This document shows positions 1-9,400 of a stretch of 64,000 nt of DNA, in pieces. How positions within the stretch are numbered: the first letter of the stretch is position 1; every line of letters starts with the position of its first letter. A program made the position numbers and the translations under genes. Source of the DNA: Bacteroidia bacterium (GTDB lineage Bacteria > Bacteroidota > Bacteroidia > J057); assembly GCA_033391075.1 (NCBI GenBank), contig JAWPMV010000001.1:1302001-1366000 (forward strand). The letters run 5' to 3'. The notes under the pieces were generated by a model. It saw nothing but the letters and a program-made list of their open reading frames with translations, searched no databases and was not told the origin of the DNA.

Positions 1-416
1 TAGTTATCATTAGCATCTTTATTATTGGGATCTATCTGAACGGCTTCAAAGAAATAGTTGGCAGCTGCCCGAAACATATTCATATCTCCAGCAGCAACAC
101 CGGCATTATTCCAAAGATTGGCATTGTCAGGGTCCTGGTCTATGGCTTCTTCGTAGTCACTCAAAGCCTGTTCGAATTTTTCTAATTGATAGTAGGCATC
201 TCCACGTGCTTCATAAACATTGGGATGCTTGTCATTCAATTCCACAACTTTGTCAAAGGTCTCAATCGCATCATAGAATTGTCTGTTTTTGAATTGTTGT
301 AGACCTTCCAGATACAATTTTTCGGCGCGAAAAGACCGGATGGTTGGATTTCGATCTTGCGCATTAATCCAAAGAGGAAAGAGAATGAGCGCTGAAAGCA
401 AAAGATTTCGAGTCAT
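1..416 (-). CDS. TPR-repeat secreted protein (3' end outside window)
   Basis: Reading the minus strand from ATG at 416 gives an open frame that runs off the left edge after about 138 codons, so the C-terminus is missing. The protein starts MTRNLLLSALILFPLWINAQ, a Sec signal peptide with a likely cleavage after the AQ pair. Helical TPR-like repeats of about 34 residues follow (for example around EGLQQFKNRQFYDAIETF, EARGDAYYQLEKFEQALS and NNAGVAAGDMNMFRAAANYF), each with the usual small and aromatic residues. TPR proteins act as protein-protein scaffolds; in Bacteroidota many are periplasmic or outer-membrane-associated. No enzymatic motif is visible in the part present. It points the same way as the secreted-protein genes to its right, but a 295-bp gap separates them, so co-transcription is not shown. 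Confidence 0.8.
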   Translation of the reverse strand, partial: MTRNLLLSALILFPLWINAQDRNPTIRSFRAEKLYLEGLQQFKNRQFYDAIETFDKVVELNDKHPNVYEARGDAYYQLEKFEQALSDYEEAIDQDPDNANLWNNAGVAAGDMNMFRAAANYFFEAVQIDPNNKDANDN

Positions 417-617
417 TTTCTTAGGATTTAGCTTTTTCCGAAAAAGGAAGAAGTTTTTTGTTAAATTTTCACTTTAAGTGCAAAGGGTTAAATTGCTCAT
501 TGTTAAGGTGTTTCACTCCTAATTCAGGATGAAGGTAGGAAACAATTATTAATTACACAAAATTGAATGGAAAGAAATTTGCTACCATTCGCGTTTTCGT
601 TTGAGTTTCAAAGCAGA

Positions 618-649
618 ATTATCCCGCCTTTTTGATAAGACGGGATAAT
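618..649 (-). terminator. hairpin in the gap downstream of the first S8 protease
   Basis: The nine bases ATTATCCCG at 618-626 pair with CGGGATAAT at 641-649 around a 14-base loop. It lies about 60 bp past the stop codon of the protease gene ending at 712, on the same transcript strand. There is no clean U-run after it, so it may be a weak terminator or an mRNA end-protecting hairpin. A second small hairpin (664-669 with 676-681) is nearby. Nothing else is seen in the gap 417-711. Confidence 0.4.
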
Positions 650-711
650 TCATGATTTTCCATATAAGCCCTAAAGCTTATTGAATTTTTTATATGTCGG
701 GATAAACTAGC

Positions 712-2841
712 CTAGGGAAGTATATGGAAGCTTTTACTGGATGAAATTCCTTTTTGAGTTCGTAGAATAAGAAAATAAAGTCCTGAATTCCAGTCATTTA
801 AATTAATGACTTTTGTTTGAATATCTGCCGCCCCTCGTAGGGATTCTTCTAATATTTTTCTCCCTTGTACATCTACAATTTCCAGTTTCGCTTGTTTATG
901 TAGGGGAATAAAATACTCAAGCTTAGCTTGATCTTTGGCAGGATTGGGGTAAAGAGAATTGATAAAATATCGGTCTGCAGGGGCTTGTTTCAGTTCCAAA
1001 ACTTCTGAATAAGAAAATGCTCCATTTTGGTCAACTTGCTTGAGACGATAGTAATTTTTAAGAGGGAAAGGTGAGGGGTCAGTGAAGGTATAGTCCTGGA
1101 TATTTGTGCTATTTCCAGCTCCCGCTACTTTCCCGATTTTTTCAAAAGCTCCTCCCTGACTCCTTTGAATTTCAAAATATGCATTATTGTTTTCTAGAGC
1201 AGTAGCCCAATATAAATGGGCCTTATTTTCCTCTATTTTACCCGTGAATTCCAACCATTCGACCGGAAATCCTCCCATAGCAGCGCTAAGGGCATCAAAA
1301 GCATTGAGTCTGCCATAACCTGTTGAATCATTTAAACCTGGACTTCCCATATCAATAGCTGTGCTGGTCAGGATACTTTTTACAGCAACATCCGTAAGGT
1401 TTGAATCCACGGAAATGATCAATGCAGCGATTCCGGAAGCAAATCCACAAGCACTTGAGGTTCCTCCGGCTTCGTCTACATAATTTCCCGTTGTAAAACC
1501 CAAGGCACCCATGCGGTCTATAGTTCTGATATCTGACTGGTCATCGCTTACGGGTACACAGACATCAACTTCCGGCCCAAATGGACAATAGGGGGGAAGA
1601 TCCCCGGTTTTTGTTATGGAGTTTACCGTGAAAACAATGGGATTATTTCCGGGAAAGTTTACACATGTTCTGCCAGGATCATTTTTGCCAGAAGCAAAAA
1701 TAACGATGGCTCCTTTTCCATTTCTCCCTAAAGTCTGGGCATTGTCAATTGCGCTGATAATGGCCGGGAACAAATTGGGGTCGCAAGAAGGATATCCCCA
1801 TGAATTATTGATGATATGTGCCTTTCCCTGGTTCCAAATCCATTCCATTCCGGTGGCTACATAACCCAGGAGGGTAGAAGGGTCTGCTTCGACATAAACC
1901 GGAAGAATCCGGGAATTGGGAGCCAAACCTGCTGCTCCCAGGTTATTATGGGTAGAGGCGATAACTCCTGAAATAGAGACGCCATGACCTTCATATGAAA
2001 ATTGAGGTTCTCCGTTTCCGGTACCTGCTGGCGAAAACCCACTGAGAACCCGGTCTGAATTATCGCTGGGATCTTTCATATCTTCATGAGGCTCTGCTCC
2101 TTCATCTACCATTCCTACGATTACCCAGTCATCTCCCAAAGTAATATCCCAGGCCTCTACGGCATCAATATCCATATCAACAGTTCCGGTTTGTCCGTCT
2201 ACGGTTTGTCCGGTATTATGCAGGGTATACTGTTCCGAGAATTTGGGATCGCTTGGGGTATGATACAATACCGGTTTAGCCATAAAGTTGGGATGAGCCC
2301 AATTCACCATACCGGATTCAAAGAGTTCATTGGCCAAATCCAGGCTATGCATAAGTTTGGAAACCTCTATAAAATAAAGGCCGACTTCGTCCTGTCCTAT
2401 TTTTGCATCTGTATACTTGTCCAGGATTTCCTTTACACGTATATCCTCCCAACTATCACCCGGTTCAAAGAGAATTTGCTCTGATAACCATACGGGCAAA
2501 TATTCATTGATTTCAAAGCCCCAGGAAGCATCTTTTACCATCTCGGGATTTGGGAAGAATTCCTGGATCAGTTTTTCCAGACTTTGCTCTGAAGGTTCTT
2601 TAAGGCGAATAATAATTCGTGGAGTGGCTCCTTGCTTCTTACCATGGACTTCCTCAATCAGGGGATGCGAAGTATTCATGATCTTTTGCCAGGAATAAGC
2701 TCCCTGAAAGTAAACGGAGAGAGAACTTCTGGTCTCATATATAGGCTTTTTCTCCTCGAAAGTATAATAGCCGAGGGTTTGTGCCTGAGATAATGATAGA
2801 AGCAGAGGAAATAAAAGAAAAATTCTAAAGTACCGAGACAT
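712..2841 (-). CDS. subtilisin-like (S8) serine protease with T9SS sorting domain
   Basis: This is a secreted serine endopeptidase of the subtilase family. I start it at ATG 2841 because MSRYFRIFLLFPLLLSLSQA is a good signal peptide; the frame stays open 31 codons further upstream, but that stretch would precede the hydrophobic core. The catalytic triad is visible in 709-residue numbering: Asp246 in GMVDEG, His286 in YEGHGVS and Ser462 in GGTSSACG. The oxyanion Asn lies in HIINNSWG near 345. An N-terminal region of about 200 residues probably acts as propeptide. A beta-rich segment follows the protease (LEFTGKIEENKAHLYW), then a type A T9SS sorting domain with SLYPNPAKDQAKLEY. It is a tandem paralogue of the next gene, and both lie downstream of giant surface-protein genes on the same strand. 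Substrates are unknown; maturation of neighbouring surface proteins or nutrient proteolysis are both possible. Confidence 0.93.
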   Translation of the reverse strand: MSRYFRIFLLFPLLLSLSQAQTLGYYTFEEKKPIYETRSSLSVYFQGAYSWQKIMNTSHPLIEEVHGKKQGATPRIIIRLKEPSEQSLEKLIQEFFPNPEMVKDASWGFEINEYLPVWLSEQILFEPGDSWEDIRVKEILDKYTDAKIGQDEVGLYFIEVSKLMHSLDLANELFESGMVNWAHPNFMAKPVLYHTPSDPKFSEQYTLHNTGQTVDGQTGTVDMDIDAVEAWDITLGDDWVIVGMVDEGAEPHEDMKDPSDNSDRVLSGFSPAGTGNGEPQFSYEGHGVSISGVIASTHNNLGAAGLAPNSRILPVYVEADPSTLLGYVATGMEWIWNQGKAHIINNSWGYPSCDPNLFPAIISAIDNAQTLGRNGKGAIVIFASGKNDPGRTCVNFPGNNPIVFTVNSITKTGDLPPYCPFGPEVDVCVPVSDDQSDIRTIDRMGALGFTTGNYVDEAGGTSSACGFASGIAALIISVDSNLTDVAVKSILTSTAIDMGSPGLNDSTGYGRLNAFDALSAAMGGFPVEWLEFTGKIEENKAHLYWATALENNNAYFEIQRSQGGAFEKIGKVAGAGNSTNIQDYTFTDPSPFPLKNYYRLKQVDQNGAFSYSEVLELKQAPADRYFINSLYPNPAKDQAKLEYFIPLHKQAKLEIVDVQGRKILEESLRGAADIQTKVINLNDWNSGLYFLILRTQKGISSSKSFHILP

Positions 2842-2980
2842 ACAGGCTTTCAATTCTAATTTGATCGAGACGAAACTATTTAATTGAATGGCTAAAAACA
2901 GGCAAATTGTGCTCAATCGCAGGAATAGATGCACAAGTGGAGAAAAGAGACTATTAAATTATCCCGGCATTTCTTTCCTC

Positions 2981-3020
2981 AAAAATAAAAAGGTCTTTCT
3001 ACCCCTGGCAGAAAGACCTT
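2981..3020 (-). terminator. rho-independent terminator after the second S8 protease gene
   Basis: AAGGTCTTTCT (2990-3000) pairs with AGAAAGACCTT (3010-3020), an 11-bp stem with a 9-base loop. Read on the minus strand the stem is followed by TTTTTATTTTTG, a good U-run. It sits 22 bp past the stop of the gene at 3042-5186 and separates the two protease transcripts. Confidence 0.88.
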
Positions 3021-3041
3021 CCCTATCGTTAAAAAATATCT

Positions 3042-5186
3042 TTATCGGCTGATTATGAATCTTTTACTCCGAATATTTCCTTTGCTGCTTTTCATGACAA
3101 GGGTATACATACCTGGACTCAGCTCAGTTACCGAAAGTTCCAGACTTCGGATTCCTTCTCCTGCCTCCAAAGTATGCTGTGCCAGCACTCTTCCCTGAAT
3201 ATCTACTATTTGATAATTCGCAGAAATACCTCTTGGAAGGGCATAGTCGAGATTGATCTGATCTACCGTAGGATTAGGATAAACGTTTGTCATACTCAGG
3301 CTATTGACACGATCTCTGGAAAGTTCGATGACAGCCGAGTAGCTGAATGCCCCATTTTGATCAACCTGTTTGATTCGATAGTAATTGGTTCCAAGAACAG
3401 GATCGCTGTCTGTATAATTGTAGGTGCTCAATTCGGTAGTTGAACCTGCACCCGCTAAGGAACCCAGATCAACAAATTCACCTCCCACGCTTCTTTGGAT
3501 ATCGAAACGTGCATTGTTTTGCTCACTTGCCGTAATCCATTCGAGCCTTACTACATCATTTATCAGTTCTGCTTTAAAGTCAAGCCATTCGACCGGAAAC
3601 CCACCCATTGCAAGGCTTACGGCTGCATCGGCACGCAAAAGACCATTTCCAGTACTGTCATTGAATCCTGGTGAACCCAAACTCATAGCTGTTGTATTCA
3701 TGATGATTTCTACATCCAGGCAAGTCAGATTAGGATCTTCTGAGAGGATCAAGGCTGCTACTCCGGAAGCAACTGCACAAGAGGTTGAGGTCCCACCAAA
3801 AAAGTCTACATAATTACCCAGGTCGAGTCCTTTGCGATTTGCGGCTACCGTTGCCGTATCTTGGCGATCTATTGATCTCACATTAGAGTTGCTTCCTGCA
3901 CTGGGAACTACTACATCCATAGCTGGTCCAAAGGGAGAATAAAAAGGCACATCTCCATTGCCATCCACAGCTCCAACAGTAATTACATTTGGTCTATTTC
4001 CAGGGAAATTGATACAAGTGGTACCCACATCATTTTCACCCGAAGCATAAATCACAACACAACCCTTACCATCTCTTCCCTTGATTTGTGCAGAGTCAAT
4101 AACGTCTACGAATGCGGGATAGAGGTTTTGGTCGCAGGATTTAAATCCATAAGAGTTGTTGATGATGTCAACCTGGGCAACTTTCCACAACCACTGCATA
4201 CCATTTACTGCATCCGAAACTACAGTTGCGGGATTAGCTTCGATATAGGCAGAAATCATCATACTATTTGGCGCTACACCTGCAATTCCCAGATTATTAT
4301 GACTTGCGCCAATCAAACCCGCTACAGATTGGCCATGACCTTCATATGGTAATTGAGATTCGCCTGTACCCACTCCTCCGGGAGCATAACCGGATAGTAG
4401 TCGGGTATTTCCTCCATCGTCTTCCAAATCTTCATGATCTTCTACCCCCTCATCCAGAATCCCAACTAAAATCGAGCTGCTGCCCATACTCAGATCCCAT
4501 GCTTCCGGTGCATTAATATCGATATCTGCTGTTCCGCTTACTCCATCTATTGACTGGCCTGTATTTTCGAATGAATATTGTTTGTCAAACTTGGGATCCA
4601 TCGGATGGTTTAACGTCAAGCCGCCCATAAAGTCAGGCTGGGCCCAATTTACCATCCCAGCTTCAACCAGGGCATTCCCCAGTTCAATACTGTGGATAAG
4701 CTTGCCAACCTGAATAGAAAATAAACCCAATTCATTTTTCTGAAGTCTGGCTTCAGGATACTTAAGGAGAATTGCATCTACGGTTTTCTGATTCCAGTTA
4801 GGGGAGGGATTGTAAAGGAGTTTGTCTGTAAGCCAAACATCCAAACGAGGATTTATGCTAAATCCCCAACTCATATCTTTAACAAAAGATGGGTTGAGAA
4901 TTAGCTCCTGCACCCACTCTTCAAGACTTTTATCGCTTTTCCCATTGAGTTCAAATACGACGTTTTTACTCGGTCTACTCTTTATCCCATGGACTGCTTT
5001 TAGGTCCGGATGATTGCTAACTACAAACTTCTCCCAGGCGACTGCCTGTTTAAATACAATCGAGAAAGAACTTGAATTGATTTTCAAGGGCTTTTTCTTG
5101 TCAAAAGTATAGTAGAAATTGTCTTGAGCTGATACATCAAGAAGCAGAAGGGGAAGCAAAAAAATGAGAAAGTAAATCTTTTTCAT
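3042..5186 (-). CDS. subtilisin-like (S8) serine protease with T9SS sorting domain, paralogue
   Basis: Second member of a tandem pair of secreted subtilases, about 714 residues from ATG 5186 (MKKIYFLIFLLPLLLLDVSA is the signal peptide; an upstream open extension is rejected because it precedes the hydrophobic core). The triad is Asp245 in GILDEG, His284 in YEGHGQSV and Ser467 in GGTSTSCA, with oxyanion Asn near 343 in DIINNSYG. The layout matches the neighbour: N-terminal propeptide-like region, protease, the segment FPVEWLDFKAELINDVVRLE, and a T9SS type A domain containing NVYPNPTVDQINLDYALP. The two proteins share phrases throughout, such as YYRIKQVDQNGAFSYS versus YYRLKQVDQNGAFSYS, which shows gene duplication. 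A strong terminator follows it, so it is probably transcribed separately from the first copy. The substrate is not predictable. Confidence 0.93.
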   Translation of the reverse strand: MKKIYFLIFLLPLLLLDVSAQDNFYYTFDKKKPLKINSSSFSIVFKQAVAWEKFVVSNHPDLKAVHGIKSRPSKNVVFELNGKSDKSLEEWVQELILNPSFVKDMSWGFSINPRLDVWLTDKLLYNPSPNWNQKTVDAILLKYPEARLQKNELGLFSIQVGKLIHSIELGNALVEAGMVNWAQPDFMGGLTLNHPMDPKFDKQYSFENTGQSIDGVSGTADIDINAPEAWDLSMGSSSILVGILDEGVEDHEDLEDDGGNTRLLSGYAPGGVGTGESQLPYEGHGQSVAGLIGASHNNLGIAGVAPNSMMISAYIEANPATVVSDAVNGMQWLWKVAQVDIINNSYGFKSCDQNLYPAFVDVIDSAQIKGRDGKGCVVIYASGENDVGTTCINFPGNRPNVITVGAVDGNGDVPFYSPFGPAMDVVVPSAGSNSNVRSIDRQDTATVAANRKGLDLGNYVDFFGGTSTSCAVASGVAALILSEDPNLTCLDVEIIMNTTAMSLGSPGFNDSTGNGLLRADAAVSLAMGGFPVEWLDFKAELINDVVRLEWITASEQNNARFDIQRSVGGEFVDLGSLAGAGSTTELSTYNYTDSDPVLGTNYYRIKQVDQNGAFSYSAVIELSRDRVNSLSMTNVYPNPTVDQINLDYALPRGISANYQIVDIQGRVLAQHTLEAGEGIRSLELSVTELSPGMYTLVMKSSKGNIRSKRFIISR

Positions 5187-5249
5187 ACCTACATTGTGTT
5201 TCCTACGACGATAGAAACTAATGCGAAGATAGGTCAAAGCTTACTATAT

Positions 5250-5295
5250 GGGAATAGCTTTATTCCCAATGGACAGTATTGCTGTTTTAACTGTC
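5250..5295. other. two small inverted repeats between secreted-protein genes
   Basis: GGGAATA at 5250-5256 pairs with TATTCCC at 5261-5267, and GACAGT at 5272-5277 pairs with ACTGTC at 5290-5295. They lie in the 154-bp gap between the stop at 5341 and the protease start at 5186. Neither has a U-run. They could be weak termination, RNA-processing or operator elements. Confidence 0.3.
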
Positions 5296-5340
5296 TATCA
5301 GATTTCTTAAGTGAAAATTATGAGATTTCGAATTAGTGCT

Positions 5341-5796
5341 TTACTGTGAAGTATCCAAGGCGTAAACCACTGAAATATTCTCGTATTCCCCGTTTTCGTG
5401 GATTTCAAAAATGAAGTTTGCAGTACCTTTTTGTAAGCTTTCTTCTGCAAAAAGACCCACTTCAACCAATTTGCTTTCTCCGGGTGCTAAATCACCAATT
5501 TCTTGTTTTTCTGGTAGCTCCAGACCGGGAACTCCACTAAGTTCCTTCGGGAATACAGCTACATTCAGGGCGGGATACTTACCTACATTTTTGATTGTGA
5601 AGCTAATCAACCCTCCTTCACCGGGATCAATGATATTATTGTCATTTTGATCCTGAAACTGAATATCGTCCTCTACCTGCAATTCCGGAAAGCCAAAATT
5701 CAGGCGAATAGATTTACTGCTGTCTTTGATGATTTGAGCCGACAAGCTTTGAAATCCCATAGAAAGGCAAAGGACAAAAAAGAGGGATCTGATCAT
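5341..5796 (-). CDS. small secreted Ig-like protein
   Basis: A 151-residue protein with a clear signal peptide (MIRSLFFVLCLSMGFQSLSA) followed by one beta-sandwich domain. The stretch DNNIIDPGEGGLISFTIKNV followed by GKYPALNVAV resembles CARDB/DUF11-like Ig modules, in which a D-x-N-x-(I/L)-D-P-x-E loop precedes an N-x-G strand; these are common in Bacteroidota secreted proteins. No catalytic residues, lipobox or T9SS sorting domain are seen, so it is probably periplasmic or released. It lies between the second protease and the small T9SS cargo gene on the same strand, with an 81-bp gap upstream that contains a hairpin. A binding or chaperone role for the neighbouring secreted proteins is a guess. 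Confidence 0.7.
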   Translation of the reverse strand: MIRSLFFVLCLSMGFQSLSAQIIKDSSKSIRLNFGFPELQVEDDIQFQDQNDNNIIDPGEGGLISFTIKNVGKYPALNVAVFPKELSGVPGLELPEKQEIGDLAPGESKLVEVGLFAEESLQKGTANFIFEIHENGEYENISVVYALDTSQ

Positions 5797-5841
5797 GTTG
5801 AAGGATTTAGCGATATTTTAGAAGGGAATGGATGAGAAATT

Positions 5842-5868
5842 GGGAGCGTTGTAAGCTACAACGCTCCC
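5842..5868 (-). terminator. 12-bp stem hairpin after the fibre/T9SS gene pair
   Basis: GGGAGCGTTGTA (5842-5853) and TACAACGCTCCC (5857-5868) form a perfect 12-bp stem with a 3-base AGC loop. It lies 9 bp past the stop of the gene at 5878-6405. The minus-strand U-run is poor; a short T-run follows on the plus side instead. It is most likely the terminator or 3' stabilising hairpin of the fibre operon. Confidence 0.65.
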
Positions 5869-5877
5869 GTTTTATCC

Positions 5878-6405
5878 TTAGTCTAATTTTTGAATATTAA
5901 AGGTTCTTAATATGGCGCCATCTTTATTTTTAAGGGCGAGCATATAATAGCCTTCCGGTACGCGTTCGAGGTCAAATTTGGTTTCCCATAGACCTGCGAC
6001 TTTTTGCCGCTGAACGGGTATTGGCGTTTCCTGACCCAGAAGATTATAAATCGCCAGCTCGAGTTCGATAGGTTGATCTGTACTCAATCGGATATTTACA
6101 TATCGTTTAAAAGGGTTAGGAGCAATTGTATAGTCTAAAATGATTTTGAGGTCATCGTCTATGTCCAACAGGATGTCATCGTGCTGTTGAAAACCCTGGG
6201 TCAGAATGAGGCTACCATTTAAGCTGGTTACGGTTGTAATAGCAGCCAATTCACCCACGGTGTAGGAGATATTTAGGCTACCTACAGTCGTATCATTTCC
6301 AGAGGCCGCAATGACATAGCGGTCGAGTTTCAATTGTGCATGAAGAAGCTGTGGAATACACAGGCCACTGATGCTGATTAGGATGACTAGAAAATTTCTA
6401 TACAT
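5878..6405 (-). CDS. small T9SS-sorted protein coupled to the S74 fibre gene
   Basis: A 175-residue protein with a signal peptide (MYRNFLVILISISGLCIPQL, then LHAQ), a short domain with the phrases SLNISYTVGEL and GSLILTQGFQQ, and a C-terminal T9SS type A sorting domain beginning near YTIAPNPFKRYVNI and ending in a short beta strand. The TVGE/LTQGFQQ phrases are familiar from many small Bacteroidota T9SS proteins of unknown function. Its ATG lies 3 bp after the stop codon of the giant fibre gene, so the two are almost certainly co-transcribed and translationally close. Because the fibre lacks its own sorting domain, this protein could be the T9SS-exported partner or anchor for it. That is inference. 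Confidence 0.85.
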   Translation of the reverse strand: MYRNFLVILISISGLCIPQLLHAQLKLDRYVIAASGNDTTVGSLNISYTVGELAAITTVTSLNGSLILTQGFQQHDDILLDIDDDLKIILDYTIAPNPFKRYVNIRLSTDQPIELELAIYNLLGQETPIPVQRQKVAGLWETKFDLERVPEGYYMLALKNKDGAILRTFNIQKLD

Positions 6406-6408
6406 GAC

Positions 6409-9400
6409 TTATTGCTTATTTTCAAGTTTGCTCAAACGCGCCTCTAATTCCTCGATCATTCTTTGTTGCTTATCCAATTTAGCTTTTTGTTCGGAGATTT
6501 GCCCTTGTTGTTCCTGAATACCTTTGATCAGTACAGGAATAAGGTCAGAATAAAATACTCCGTATGCATCAAGCTCTTCCTGGAAGGTTTCGCCGGTTTC
6601 AGGATTAACGCGTGATCCGTGAGTTTTTACAACTTCATTGATCACAGGTAAAATTTCCTGTGCAATCAGGCCTAATTTGCGTGATCCTTCCTGCTGATTT
6701 TTCCAGGCGAAAGATACCGGACGCAGCTTCATAATCTCTTCCAATCCATAGCCTATTTCCTCAATGTCTTCTTTCATTCTCAAGTCAGAGGTATTGATCG
6801 TACCATTAGTAGCAAATACTTCTGTGAATTTAAAGCTGGCATTACCCAGGCTATAGGTATTATCGGTATCTGGAATAATATTGCTATCTATGGTCAGGTC
6901 AGAGGTTGTTAGTGCTTTTCCTTCCCAATCAGTACCGTCATAATGCAATACTTGTCCGGATGTAGGTGCGTTTGCTGAAACCGCAGTTCCTTGCAATCCA
7001 TCAACCGTAAGCGTCGGGAAAGTACCACTTACATCTCCTGCACCAATTGTAGCTGTGGTTATATCATCAGAAGCATTGGTATCACCTGTATTCTCAACCA
7101 CATTCCCGCCGGTAATATTGATGCCTGTACCTGCGGTATAGGTCGTATTATTATCGGTAATAGTGGTATTGGTAACACCTGTAATACGTCCTTGTGCATC
7201 TACTGTAAATGCGGGAACCTGTGTAGCTGATCCATACGAACCTGCTGTTACAGCAGTATTATCAAGGTTGAACTCAGTTGTTGAGAGAGTCAAGCCTGTT
7301 CCTGCAGTATAAGTTGTGTTATTATCAGTAATGGTGGTATTGGTAACACCGGTAATAATTCCCTGGGCATCTACTGTCAATACGGGAACTTCTGTAGCAG
7401 AACCATAGGTGTTCGCTGTAACTCCTGAAGTTGGTAAGCTAAATTCGGTTCCTGTTAAGTCAAGACCCGTTCCCGCCGTATAGGTAGTATTATTATCAGT
7501 AATTGTGGTATTGGTAACACCTGTAATACGTCCCTGAGCATCTACGGTAAATGCGGGAACTTCTGTAGCGGAACCATAGGATCCTGCTGTTACAGCTGTA
7601 TTGTCCAGGTTGAAGGTGTTGCCACCCGTAAGTGTCAGACCCGTACCTGCCAGGTAAATACCGCCGCCGCCTGAAACAGTTGTATTGGTTACGCCTGTGA
7701 TTCTACCCTGCGCATCCACAGTAAATACAGGAATTTCAGTTGCTGATCCATAAGAACCCGCAGTTACAGCCGTATTATCAAGGTTAAATTCTGTTCCTGC
7801 CAGGCTTAATGCAGTACCGGCAGTATAGGTTGTATTATTATCAGTAACAGTGGTATTGGTAACACTACTGATTCTACCCTGAGCATCTACCGTGAAGACA
7901 GGTACCTCCGTAGCAGAACCATAGGTACTGGCAGTAACGCCTGTATTGGTCATGTTGAAGGTCGTTCCGGAAAGATCCATTCCGGTTCCTGCTGTGTAGG
8001 TCGTATTGTTATCAGTTATTGTTGTATTGCTAACTCCTGTGATACGACCTTGTGCATCTACAGAAAGGACAGGAACTTCTGTTGCAGAACCATAACTACC
8101 CGCAGAAACGGCAGTATTTGCCAGATTGAAGGTGGTTCCTGAAAGATCCAATCCTGTACCGGCAGTATAAGTAGTATTATTATCTGTTATGGTGGTATTG
8201 GTAACACTGCTAATTCTACCTTGTGCATCAACACTGAAAACAGGTACTTCTGTTGTTGAACCGTAGCTGCCTGCAGAAACTCCTGTATTCTCAAGGTTAA
8301 AGGTGGTTCCAGCAAGACCAAGTCCTGTACCTGCGGTATAGGTGGTATTATTATCGGTGATAGTCGTATTGGTAACTCCTGTTATACGTCCTTGTGCATC
8401 TACAGTCAGAACAGGAACTTCTGTATTGGATCCATAACTTCCGGCTGTAACTGCAGTGTTTGCCAGGCTAAAAGTAGTACCCGAAAGGTCCATGCCTGTA
8501 CCGGCAGTATAGGTCGTATTATTATCGGTAATGGTGGTATTGGTTACCGCTGTGATTCTCCCCTGGGCATCTACTGTTAAAGCAGGTACCTGAGTAGCAG
8601 AACCATAACTACCGGCAGAAACGGCTGTATTGGCAAGACTGAACTCACTTGCGCTCAGGTTGAGGCCTGTTCCAGCAGTATATTCTGTATTTGCATCTGT
8701 AGAGGGAGTCCAAACTCCTCCAACATACTTCAGAACATCATTGGTAGAAGGAGTTCCTGATGAGACATTCTCTCCCTGGATTTTCGTAACAGTTAGGGCA
8801 GAAAAGGTTCCTGTTACATCACCGCCAGCAGTTGATGCGGTAGTGATATCATCAGAAGCATCTGTATCACCCGTATTTGTAATCTGATTAGTTACATCTA
8901 TGTCAATCCCGGGTCCAGCGGTATAGTTCACATTTCCAGAAATGGTCGTATTGCTTACTCCTGTAATTCTACCCTGAGCATCTACGGTGAAAACAGGCAC
9001 TTCTGTATCAGATCCGTAAGAACCTGCGGAAACAGAAGTATTTTCAATGCTAAAGGTTGTACCTGTCAGGTCAAGTCCTGTACCTGCTGTATAGGTAGTA
9101 TTGTTATCTGTAATAGGAATTTCACTTACTCCTGTCAAACGACCCTGAGCATCTACAGTGAAAGCCGGTACTGCAGTTGCAGAACCATAAGTTCCACCCG
9201 TTACAGAAGTGTTGTCAAGATTCAGGGTGCTACCTGCGAAACTCAGGCCTGTGCCTGCAGTGATATTTACTGTATCATCAGCGGCTGGAGCCCACTGACT
9301 ACCATTCCATTTCAACACCTGATCTGTAGTAGGTGCTGTGGAGGCAACTGGATTACCCTGAAGGCCATCTACCGTTGGATTAGGATAGGTTCCATCCAAA

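Noticed and set aside
664-681. Six-base-pair hairpin with a T-run on the plus side
   Set aside because: No plus-strand transcript is expected there, and the minus-strand side lacks a U-run.
2842-2934. N-terminal extension of the first S8 protease to 2934
   Set aside because: The internal ATG at 2841 gives a clean signal peptide; the extension would put a second hydrophobic stretch ahead of it.
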